In this document: positions 1 to 4,429 of the stretch, in pieces
Position numbering within the stretch: the first letter of the stretch is position 1
How the letters are laid out: the number at the start of each line of letters is the position of its first letter
Assembly (NCBI GenBank): GCA_023246535.1
Contig: JAHFIF010000081.1
Coordinates: forward strand, 1 to 5,205
Direction of reading: 5' to 3'
Length of the DNA: 5,205 bases
From: a bacterium
GTDB taxonomy: Bacteria; Patescibacteriota; Patescibacteriia; CAIQCM01
The notes under the pieces: model-generated
What the model saw: only the letters and a program-made list of their open reading frames with translations
Told to the model about the DNA's origin: nothing
The model's database searches: none
Made by a program: the position numbers and the translations under genes

Positions 1-2
1 TC

Positions 3-83
3 GTATTCTTCCTTTCCAAAAGCAAAGGCGGCGATGGTTAGATCGTTCGCGAACTTAACGCCGTCCGCGAAGAGATCGGACGA
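3..83 (+). other. Probable upstream continuation of rmuC, interrupted by an in-frame TAG at 39-41
   Basis: In the rmuC frame, bases 3-38 read VFFLSKSKGGDG, which resembles the end of a membrane segment followed by a short basic, glycine-rich linker, the usual arrangement at an RmuC N-terminus. Then comes TAG (39-41). Bases 42-83 read IVRELNAVREEIGR and lead directly into the annotated start, with hydrophobic residues in a 4/3 heptad pattern (I, L, V, I, M). No ATG, GTG or TTG lies in frame between the TAG and the ATG at 84. One C-to-T change in a CAG codon would explain the stop. Alternatively, 3-41 could be the tail of a different gene. The window edge prevents a decision. Confidence 0.55.
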
Positions 84-1055
84 ATGAACGCCGACCACCG
101 TAAAGAATTGCAAAACCGGCTCGACCGCATCGACGACCAGATCGACAAAAAAATGCAGCACTCGCAGGTAACCATTCAGGAACAATTCAAACAAACTTCA
201 AAGATCATTTCCGACGTGACGGAAAAACTGACGACGCTCGACAATACCAACAAACAAGTTTTGGATTTTTCTTCGCAGCTGCAAAACCTGCAAAACATTT
301 TAAAGAACCCTAAACAGCGCGGCGTGCTTGGCGAATATTGGCTCGAGACTTTGCTCTCCAATGTCTTGCCGCAAGGCAGCTATCAAATGCAATATCCGAT
401 GGGGGACGACGAAAAGACCGATAAAAAGCTGATTGCCGACGCCATCATCCGCATTCGCGAACAGATCATCCCGATCGACGCCAAGTTCAGTTTGGAAAAC
501 TACAACCGCATGGCCGAGGAGCACGATGTGGAAAAACGCGCCGAATTGGAAAACGAATTGAAAAAAGACGTTAAAAACCGCATTGATGAAACGGCCAAAT
601 ACATTCGTCCCGAGATCGGAACCATGGGTTTTGCTTTCATGTTCATCCCGGCCGAAGGCGTCTATTACAACTTGTTGAACGCGGAAGTCGGGTCGGGGAT
701 CAACAGCAAAAATCTCATCGAGTACGCCTTTGCCAAGCACGTGATGATCGTCTCGCCAACTTCGTTCTACGCCTATCTGCAAACGGTCTTGCTCGGCCTC
801 AAGGAATTGGCCCTTGAGCAATCAACGACCGTGATCATCAAACAAGTCGCCGAGCTCGGGAAGCATTTTAACGCCTACGCCGACTACCACAAACGCCTCG
901 GCAGCAACCTGGGCGTGGCCGTGAATCAATTCAACCTTTCATCGAACGAACTGCGCAAGGTTGGAAAAGACGTGAACAAAATTTCCACCGGCGCCGCCGA
1001 CGATATCATTGAACTGGAAACGATCGACAAGCCGCAGCTGCCGGAAGGGAAGTAG
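84..1055 (+). CDS. rmuC: RmuC-family DNA recombination/maintenance protein (5' end apparently interrupted)
   Basis: RmuC proteins limit DNA inversions and rearrangements and carry a nuclease-like fold; they are usually anchored by an N-terminal membrane segment followed by a coiled coil. This 323-residue product has a coiled-coil N-terminus (about 1-65), then the family core: TNKQVLDFSSQLQNLQNIL, KNPKQRGVLGEYWLE (about 74-88), a QMQY motif, ADAIIRI, PIDAKFSLENYNRM, GFAFMFIPAEGVYYNLL and SPTSFYAYLQTVLLGLK, all typical of RmuC. The ATG at 84 is the first usable start after a TAG at 39-41 and has only weak purine-rich sequence ahead of it. The same frame upstream reads like the missing RmuC N-terminus, so this may be a 5'-truncated or nonsense-interrupted gene whose core remains intact. 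It is followed by a hairpin terminator. The family call is firm; the start is not. Confidence 0.9.
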   Translation: MNADHRKELQNRLDRIDDQIDKKMQHSQVTIQEQFKQTSKIISDVTEKLTTLDNTNKQVLDFSSQLQNLQNILKNPKQRGVLGEYWLETLLSNVLPQGSYQMQYPMGDDEKTDKKLIADAIIRIREQIIPIDAKFSLENYNRMAEEHDVEKRAELENELKKDVKNRIDETAKYIRPEIGTMGFAFMFIPAEGVYYNLLNAEVGSGINSKNLIEYAFAKHVMIVSPTSFYAYLQTVLLGLKELALEQSTTVIIKQVAELGKHFNAYADYHKRLGSNLGVAVNQFNLSSNELRKVGKDVNKISTGAADDIIELETIDKPQLPEGK

Positions 1056-1061
1056 CTTGGA

Positions 1062-1089
1062 ACAAAACCCCGCACGCGCGGGGTTTTGT
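1062..1089 (+). terminator. Intrinsic terminator hairpin after rmuC
   Basis: A perfect 12-bp inverted repeat pairs 1062-1073 (ACAAAACCCCGC) with 1078-1089, around the loop ACGC. The GC-rich inner stem is flanked by A4/T4 tracts, so it can act in either direction. It begins 6 bases after the rmuC stop codon. The right end of the stem overlaps the first T of the extended -10 element of the next gene, so termination and initiation signals are fused. Confidence 0.8.
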
Positions 1090-1097
1090 GATAAAAT
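1089..1097 (+). promoter_or_regulatory. Extended -10 promoter element for the pilin gene (likely leaderless transcript)
   Basis: TGATAAAAT matches the extended -10 form TGnTATAAT with one mismatch. No -35 hexamer is visible at the expected distance, where the preceding terminator stem lies; extended -10 promoters can tolerate that. The ATG begins at 1104, six bases beyond the -10, which is where transcription would be expected to start. The mRNA would then begin at or within a base or two of the start codon. There is no Shine-Dalgarno sequence, consistent with leaderless translation. Confidence 0.55.
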
Positions 1098-1103
1098 CAT
1101 TGC

Positions 1104-1592
1104 ATGAAACGATCTGCTTTTACGCTCGTCGAACTTTTAGTGGTCATATCGATCATCGGCTTGCTGTCGGCGATTTCCACTGTTAATTTAAAATCGTCGC
1201 AAAACGCCGCAAAAATTACCAAGGCGCGCGCCGACCTTAAGCAGCTGGCAACCGCCATCGATTTGGCTCGGCAAAATTCCAATACCTATTTAAGATACAT
1301 AACTGGAACAAACTGCGCTTATTGCTACTACTGTCCGTCGGGTGATTTTCGCAATATCGCCGAATCATCGACTTGCGCGCAGGGCATGCTTGGCGTGCTA
1401 AACGCCATTTACGCCGCCGCCGGACAGCCGGCCGCGGTAAAAGTGATGCGCGATCCTTGGGGCAGTCCGTACCAAATGGACGAGAACGAGGCGGAAACGG
1501 CCGGCCCGGACGTCATCTGGTCCGTCGGCCCCGACGGCTCGCATAACGGCGGCGACGATATCATCCTTTCGCTGCCAAAATTCGGAACCTAG
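1104..1592 (+). CDS. Type IV pilin / type II secretion pseudopilin (GspG-like)
   Basis: Secreted subunit of a type IV pilus or pseudopilus. The N-terminus is a class III prepilin signal: a short basic leader (M-K-R-S-A), then FTLVELLVVISIIGLLSAI, with the conserved glutamate at residue 10 (position 5 of the mature protein) and a hydrophobic helix of about 20 residues. A prepilin peptidase would be expected to cut after Ala5; most prepilins have Gly there, and Ala is a less common alternative. The globular part has four cysteines (71, 74, 77, 91), the first three as CxxCxxC. The C-terminal block DPWGSPYQMDENE (117-129) followed by WSVGPDGSHNGGDD (139-152) resembles the calcium-site region of GspG-type pseudopilins. 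At 162 residues the length is normal. No assembly genes (pilB, pilC, pilD) are present, so it looks like a stand-alone pilin gene. Confidence 0.88.
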   Translation: MKRSAFTLVELLVVISIIGLLSAISTVNLKSSQNAAKITKARADLKQLATAIDLARQNSNTYLRYITGTNCAYCYYCPSGDFRNIAESSTCAQGMLGVLNAIYAAAGQPAAVKVMRDPWGSPYQMDENEAETAGPDVIWSVGPDGSHNGGDDIILSLPKFGT

Positions 1593-1619
1593 ATCGGTAA
1601 CCGGATCGTTGCGGGCGTA

Positions 1620-1639
1620 ACGCGGCGCTTTTGCGGCGT
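1620..1639 (+). terminator. Weak hairpin between the pilin gene and the rpsT promoter
   Basis: ACGC (1620-1623) pairs with GCGT (1636-1639), and CGC (1626-1628) pairs with GCG (1633-1635) around a TTTT loop; GG (1624-1625) is bulged. It lies 28 bases past the pilin stop and 13 bases before the rpsT -35 box. No U-run follows, so it may be a poor terminator or an mRNA 3'-end stabiliser. It is the only structure I see that could end the pilin transcript. Confidence 0.3.
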
Positions 1640-1652
1640 CAAAACGAAACGC

Positions 1653-1681
1653 TTGACCGTTGAACGAAAATATCGTATTAT
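1653..1681 (+). promoter_or_regulatory. Sigma70-type promoter of rpsT
   Basis: TTGACC (1653-1658, five of six consensus bases) and TATTAT (1676-1681, five of six) are separated by exactly 17 bases. Transcription would be expected to start near 1687-1690, leaving a leader of roughly 50 bases before the rpsT ATG at 1740. A strong promoter fits a ribosomal protein gene. Confidence 0.8.
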
Positions 1682-1693
1682 CCCAATGCTCTC

Positions 1694-1716
1694 AGATTGG
1701 TCCTTCGGGGCCGTCT
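1694..1716 (+). promoter_or_regulatory. UUCG-capped hairpin in the rpsT 5' leader
   Basis: AGA (1694-1696) pairs with UCU (1714-1716), U1697 is bulged, and UGGUCC (1698-1703) pairs with GGGCCG (1708-1713) with two G-U wobbles. The loop is UUCG (1704-1707) closed by C-G, the exceptionally stable tetraloop form. It occupies most of the leader and ends 23 bases before the start codon. No U-run follows, so it is not a standard terminator. In E. coli, S20 represses its own translation; a similar role for this hairpin is an inference. Confidence 0.5.
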
Positions 1717-1739
1717 TTCATTATTCATAAAACAATCAA

Positions 1740-2009
1740 ATGGCAATCAAACACGCCGCCGCAAAGGCGATCCGCAAGTCGGCCAAGAACCGCGCCTTCA
1801 ACTTGAAGGTCAAGGCCGAGTTCAAAGGCTTGGTCAAGGAAGCGCGCAAACTCCTTGTCGCGAAAAAGATCGACGAAGCAAAAAAGGCCGTCATGGCCGC
1901 CGCCAAGTCGCTCGACAAATCCGCGCGCAAAAAGGTGATCACCAAGAACACCGCCGCCCGCTTGAAGAGCCGCCTCATGAAGGCGCTCAATGCGATCAGC
2001 AAGAAATAA
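1740..2009 (+). CDS. rpsT: Small ribosomal subunit protein bS20
   Basis: S20 binds 16S rRNA in the body of the 30S subunit and is a primary assembly protein. The 89-residue product is nearly all helix and very rich in Lys, Arg and Ala, with the family layout: an N-terminal basic segment (KHAAAKAIRKSAKNRAFN), a middle VKAEFKGLVKEARKLLVAKK, a loop before AKSLDKSARKKVITKNTAARLKSRL, and a short C-terminal helix. The KNTAARLKSRLMKAL stretch is diagnostic. Length is normal. The start is fixed by the MAIKHA N-terminus and by a stop just upstream in frame (1728-1730). No Shine-Dalgarno sequence precedes the ATG; the 20 bases upstream are A/T-rich. The gene has its own promoter, leader hairpin and terminator, so it is probably monocistronic, and it converges on the minus-strand holA block. 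Confidence 0.95.
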   Translation: MAIKHAAAKAIRKSAKNRAFNLKVKAEFKGLVKEARKLLVAKKIDEAKKAVMAAAKSLDKSARKKVITKNTAARLKSRLMKALNAISKK

Positions 2010-2015
2010 TTTTCA

Positions 2016-2044
2016 AAAAACACCCCGCCGCACGGGGTGTTTTT
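2016..2044 (+). terminator. Intrinsic terminator of rpsT
   Basis: AAAAACACCCCG (2016-2027) pairs perfectly with CGGGGTGTTTTT (2033-2044) around the loop CCGCA, giving 12 bp with a T5 tract on the 3' side. It starts 6 bases after the rpsT stop. It reads best on the plus strand, although the A/T arms make it nearly symmetric. Confidence 0.9.
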
Positions 2045-2063
2045 GTATTGAAAAAATGATTTT

Positions 2064-2095
2064 AAAAAAGCGCCGGCTTGGGTGGTCGGCGCTTT
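2064..2095 (-). terminator. Intrinsic terminator of the minus-strand holA/DUF84-like block
   Basis: On the minus strand, AAAGCGCCG pairs with CGGCGCTTT (plus positions 2087-2095 and 2067-2075) around an 11-base loop, and the T-run extends through 2064 to give six T in a row. The stem overlaps the TAA stop of the 2094-2615 gene. It lies only 22 bases from the rpsT terminator, forming a back-to-back termination zone. Confidence 0.8.
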
Positions 2096-2615
2096 AGAAA
2101 CGTGTTAGCCAGCGGCGGTTGGGGACTTTGAGCAGCGCCTCGACGAACAGCTGTTGCCGCGTTCGTCCGCCGCTCAGCCGGCAATACGGATCAACATCCT
2201 CTTGTCCGTAAAGATCGGTAAGGACCGCTTCGAGATTGCTGGCGCTTGTGCCGCGACTCCTAACCATGTCGGCCAAGTTGCGCGGCACGCTGACTGTCGC
2301 GGTCCATGTTCCGCAAAGCAGCGTTTGAAAACGATCGACGATCTGGACGCTGATCAGATGCCGCCAACTCCGATCGTTGCGCAAGAGAACGCTTTGCCGG
2401 CCGACGAAGACATCGCCGGCCGGGACCCGGTCGATCGCCGCGCAAGCGGCGAGCGTCGCCAGATTAAAGGCGCCGTAAAAATTCACCGTCTCACAGCAGA
2501 GTTCGTTTGGGACGACGACGTTTTCTGAGATTATCTTAACGCCCGCTTGTTCCCCAAACTCGCTTAGCGCCATCGCCAAGCTCCGGTCCGATCCGGAAAT
2601 CATGGCTTTTATCAT
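2094..2615 (-). CDS. Divergent DUF84 / inosine-xanthosine triphosphatase-like (NTPase_I-T) protein, possibly non-catalytic
   Basis: The 173-residue product aligns by eye along its length with the YjjX/DUF84 family, which hydrolyses non-canonical purine NTPs. The N-terminal I-x-GS loop (S7-G8-S9) sits at the family's GSxNPxK position. P36 followed by E42-T43 and G48-A49-x-N51-x-A53 matches the VP...EET...GAxNRA block. DVFVG (68-72) matches the strand before the family's vGiEgG motif, V93-D94-R95 matches the middle strand, and LEAVLTDLYGQED then SGGRTR (148-153) match LgdVvdeLTGreN and TdGrlTR. Key residues differ: Asn-Pro-x-Lys is replaced by D10-R11-S12-L13, the vGiEgG glutamate by R73-Q74, and about eight residues are missing before the SGGRTR motif. 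It may be a pseudoenzyme. The ATG at 2615 follows GGGAGG (2620-2625) by four bases; a TTG at 2627 overlaps that site and is unlikely. The gene lies 55 bases downstream of holA, probably co-transcribed. The family call is by remembered pattern only. Confidence 0.55.
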   Translation of the reverse strand: MIKAMISGSDRSLAMALSEFGEQAGVKIISENVVVPNELCCETVNFYGAFNLATLAACAAIDRVPAGDVFVGRQSVLLRNDRSWRHLISVQIVDRFQTLLCGTWTATVSVPRNLADMVRSRGTSASNLEAVLTDLYGQEDVDPYCRLSGGRTRQQLFVEALLKVPNRRWLTRF

Positions 2616-2619
2616 TCGG

Positions 2620-2625
2620 CCTCCC
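2620..2625 (-). promoter_or_regulatory. Strong Shine-Dalgarno site fixing the DUF84-like start
   Basis: The minus strand reads GGGAGG, then CCGA, then ATG. The spacer is short (4 bases) but the match is strong. It favours the ATG at 2613-2615 over the TTG at 2625-2627, which shares its last base with this site. Confidence 0.7.
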
Positions 2626-2670
2626 AAAAATTTAAAGGTGCTTTTTTAAATCGCCGTTCGTTATTCAGTA

Positions 2671-3630
2671 TCATGCCCCGACGGCTTTGGCAACAAACAG
2701 ATCTAGCACCAATCGCGGCGTCGGCGTCAGCCCGGTTTTTACTTTTCGGTCGGCTTCAAGCAGCGCCGTGTGCAGGCCGGTCAAGAAACTCATTTCAAAA
2801 CTGCGCGCCTGGTCGAGCGATTTGCGGGCGGCGAACGGATGCACGCCCAGTTCGCGAACCGCTTCGTTCTGCGGCACGCCGCGGTCGAGCAGGTCGCGCG
2901 CCTGAATGAGCAAGCGAACCGTGCGCGCCAGCATCGCCAGCATTTGCATCGGCTCGAGTCCGGCCTCAATCTGTTTTTCGAGCATCGTGGCCGCGCGCTG
3001 CGTTTGCTTATTCGCGACCGCGTCCAAAAAGCCGAACATGTCTTCATGGGTTTCGCCGACCACGAGGCTGGCCACGTCGGCAACCTCGATCATTTTCTTT
3101 TCTCCGGCGTGGGCGATGAGCTTGGCCGTTTCGTTCGCCGCCTTGGCACTGTCGCCGGCGACCGCTTCGGCGAGCGCCGCGAGCGCGTGCGGAACAAAGG
3201 AAACGCCCTGGCTGGCAGCTTCCGCGTTGATCCACGTCGCCATGGCCGCCGCGTTCATCGGCGCAAATTCCCAATGAAATTTTCCGGCGGTGAGCAGCGG
3301 CAGCAGGGGACTCTTTTCCAGCGACTTGGCGTCGCCGGCCTCATAAAAAACCGCCGTGGTTGAATCGGGCAAGCGGCCGATCAAATCAACAAACGGCTTT
3401 TGTTCGTCGCGCTTCAGTGAGAGCAATCCGTTCACCACGACCAGCCGCTTGTTGCCCAAAAAGGCCGGGCTGAAAAGCGCCTGTTGAATTTCGCCAATGT
3501 CGGTTTTCGCCGCCTCCATTGTTGTCGTGTTCATGCCGCTTTTATCCTCGCGCGCCCGAAAATTGGCGACAATTTCGCTGAGCTTGCGTCGCGAACGGTA
3601 GGTGTCGGTGCCGTAGAGAAAGATGATCAT
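2671..3630 (-). CDS. holA: DNA polymerase III subunit delta
   Basis: HolA opens the beta sliding clamp and forms part of the clamp-loader pentamer. The 319-residue product starts with MIIFLYGTDTYRSRRKLSEI, the degenerate AAA+ N-terminus of delta. LFSPAFLGNKRLVVVNGLLS (about 52-71) is the typical 'lFgekrlvvv' clamp-interaction region, and STTAVFYEAGDAK follows. Domain II/III markers are GDSAKAANETAKLIAHAG and EDMFGFLDAVANK, and the C-terminal collar domain has LARTVRLLIQARDLL, LGVHPFAARKSLDQARSF and LLEADRKVKTGLTPTPRLVLDLFV. The length is close to the usual 320-345 residues. The ATG at 3630 begins exactly at the conserved N-terminus but has no clear Shine-Dalgarno sequence. It lies directly upstream of the DUF84-like gene on the same strand and convergent with rpsT; holA and rpsT are near neighbours in a number of bacteria. 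Confidence 0.93.
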   Translation of the reverse strand: MIIFLYGTDTYRSRRKLSEIVANFRAREDKSGMNTTTMEAAKTDIGEIQQALFSPAFLGNKRLVVVNGLLSLKRDEQKPFVDLIGRLPDSTTAVFYEAGDAKSLEKSPLLPLLTAGKFHWEFAPMNAAAMATWINAEAASQGVSFVPHALAALAEAVAGDSAKAANETAKLIAHAGEKKMIEVADVASLVVGETHEDMFGFLDAVANKQTQRAATMLEKQIEAGLEPMQMLAMLARTVRLLIQARDLLDRGVPQNEAVRELGVHPFAARKSLDQARSFEMSFLTGLHTALLEADRKVKTGLTPTPRLVLDLFVAKAVGA

Positions 3631-3700
3631 GGACTTAGATTACTTCATTGAATATCTAATGTCTAATGGTTCGGCAAGCTCACCATCTTGTCTAATAATG
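3631..3700 (-). promoter_or_regulatory. AT-rich presumed promoter region of holA with TCTAAT repeats
   Basis: This gap between the 174-residue gene's terminator and holA is clearly more AT-rich than its surroundings. The octamer TGTCTAAT occurs at 3660-3667 and 3689-3696 (period 29), and a further TCTAAT lies at 3655-3660. On the minus strand the repeat reads ATTAGACA and contains TAGACA, five of six bases of a -35 box. From the copy nearer holA, a 17-base spacer leads to TAATCT, a poor -10. A TTGCCG (3672-3677) is another -35 candidate. A promoter must lie here if the upstream terminator works, but I cannot place it firmly. Confidence 0.35.
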
Positions 3701-3730
3701 AAAAACGACGGCCCCATAAGGAACCGCCGT
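3700..3730 (-). terminator. Intrinsic terminator of the 174-residue protein gene
   Basis: On the minus strand, ACGGCGGUUCC (plus 3730-3720) pairs with GGGGCCGUCGU (3715-3705) over 11 bp, including three G-U wobbles, around the loop UUAU. A T5 tract follows (3705-3701). It begins 21 bases beyond the stop codon at 3752. Confidence 0.8.
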
Positions 3731-3751
3731 ACGATCGATGATGCGCTCAAA

Positions 3752-4276
3752 TCACTTGCGCTTCGTCCGCTTCTTCGAAGGCGGCTCCTTGCTCTGCGCA
3801 ACGGCGAGCATCGTGTCGATCTCGGGAGCCGTGAACTCGCGGCCGGAGGCCTTGGCCAGGACCATGGCGCTCGGCACGTCGCCCAATTCGACATAGGCCT
3901 TGGCCAGAACCTCGGCTGCCGCGGCGCGGAAGTTTACGTCGCCGATGCCAATGAACAACTTCTCGACGGTCTCGTGGTCGGGACTGAAAGCCTGCTGGAA
4001 CCCCTGGTTGAAGCGGAGGACGAAAGCCTCGGCAAACGCTCGTCGCACCGGATCGTTCGCCGACACGCCGCTATTCTCGCACATGTTCCAGCACTCGCTC
4101 AATTCCATGACGCTCGGGAGCTGTTCCGCCAGATTGACGGCCGCGTGGATCCTTTGATCCGATCCGGTCATCGCCCTGAACACCTCCTTCGCCACGTCGT
4201 ACATTTTCCGCTCGTTGGCGCGCATGACCGCGAGCAAACCAAAGACATTGTGTCCGTTCTGACTTGTTTCCGGCAT
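3752..4276 (-). CDS. Uncharacterised all-helical protein with a Lys/Arg-rich tail
   Basis: I do not recognise this 174-residue protein. It has no signal peptide, membrane segment or known catalytic motif, and looks soluble and almost wholly alpha-helical. Residues 119-145 (AAAEVLAKAYVELGDVPSAM and following) have the Ala/Tyr/Gly/Ala spacing of one TPR-like helical hairpin. A weaker echo occurs around 46-62, where PSVMELSE parallels PSAMVLAK at 135-142, so a degenerate helical-repeat scaffold is possible. The C-terminus is a charged tail, SKEPPSKKRTKRK, that could contact nucleic acid or another acidic partner (inference). The start is firm: AAGGAG (4283-4288) is six bases upstream of the ATG. 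The gene has its own near-consensus promoter and terminator, so it is monocistronic and probably well expressed. Base composition matches its neighbours, and nothing suggests recent transfer. Confidence 0.8.
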   Translation of the reverse strand: MPETSQNGHNVFGLLAVMRANERKMYDVAKEVFRAMTGSDQRIHAAVNLAEQLPSVMELSECWNMCENSGVSANDPVRRAFAEAFVLRFNQGFQQAFSPDHETVEKLFIGIGDVNFRAAAAEVLAKAYVELGDVPSAMVLAKASGREFTAPEIDTMLAVAQSKEPPSKKRTKRK

Positions 4277-4282
4277 TGCTTT

Positions 4283-4288
4283 CTCCTT
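4283..4288 (-). promoter_or_regulatory. Shine-Dalgarno site of the 174-residue protein gene
   Basis: The minus strand reads AAGGAG, then AAAGCA, then ATG. This is a strong match with an optimal 6-base spacer, in contrast to rpsT, holA and the pilin gene, which have none. Confidence 0.8.
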
Positions 4289-4344
4289 TTCTTTGACTGT
4301 TGACGCTGTATCGAATGAACTCGATCGATTTTCCAGGACCGAAA

Positions 4345-4373
4345 ATAATAGCCGATTTTCGGCAAAATGTCAA
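4345..4373 (-). promoter_or_regulatory. Near-consensus sigma70-type promoter with a palindromic spacer
   Basis: On the minus strand, TTGACA (4373-4368, perfect) is followed by a 17-base spacer and TATTAT (4350-4345, five of six). The spacer contains GCCGAAAATCGGC (4363-4351), a 5-bp inverted repeat around AAA, which could serve as an operator. The expected transcription start is near 4338, giving a leader of about 60 bases before the ATG at 4276. Confidence 0.85.
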
Positions 4374-4387
4374 GAGGGGAAAGTAAT

Positions 4388-4417
4388 AAAAAAATCGGCC
4401 TCCGCAGGGAAGCCGAT
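4388..4417 (-). terminator. Intrinsic terminator of the HAD phosphatase gene
   Basis: ATCGGC and GCCGAT (4394-4399 and 4412-4417) pair over 6 bp. After one C-A mismatch, three more pairs (TCC with GGA) enclose a 4-base loop. On the minus strand the stem runs into a T7 tract (4394-4388). It starts 12 bases after the stop codon at 4430 and ends 14 bases before the -35 box of the next gene. Confidence 0.85.
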
Positions 4418-4429
4418 CGCGTTTCTTTT

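Noticed and set aside
300..821. 173-codon open frame on the minus strand opposite rmuC
   Set aside because: It is a mirror of the conserved rmuC core, has no family resemblance and lacks initiation signals; long antisense frames are common in sequence of this G+C content.
1697..2059. 120-codon plus-strand frame across rpsT in another phase
   Set aside because: Its low-complexity Arg/Gln-rich translation comes from out-of-frame reading of rpsT and it runs through the rpsT terminator.
2628..2670. Possible separate promoter between holA and the DUF84-like gene
   Set aside because: Only weak boxes are found near the holA stop (for example TTGCCA with a poor -10), not enough to claim independent transcription.
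2770..3363. 197-codon plus-strand frame opposite holA
   Set aside because: The opposite strand encodes a clear HolA; this translation is Arg/His-rich shadow sequence with no recognisable motif.
3623..4303. 226-codon plus-strand frame opposite the 174-residue gene
   Set aside because: It would cross the holA promoter gap and a terminator hairpin; the minus-strand gene has a strong promoter, Shine-Dalgarno site and terminator, so this is a shadow.
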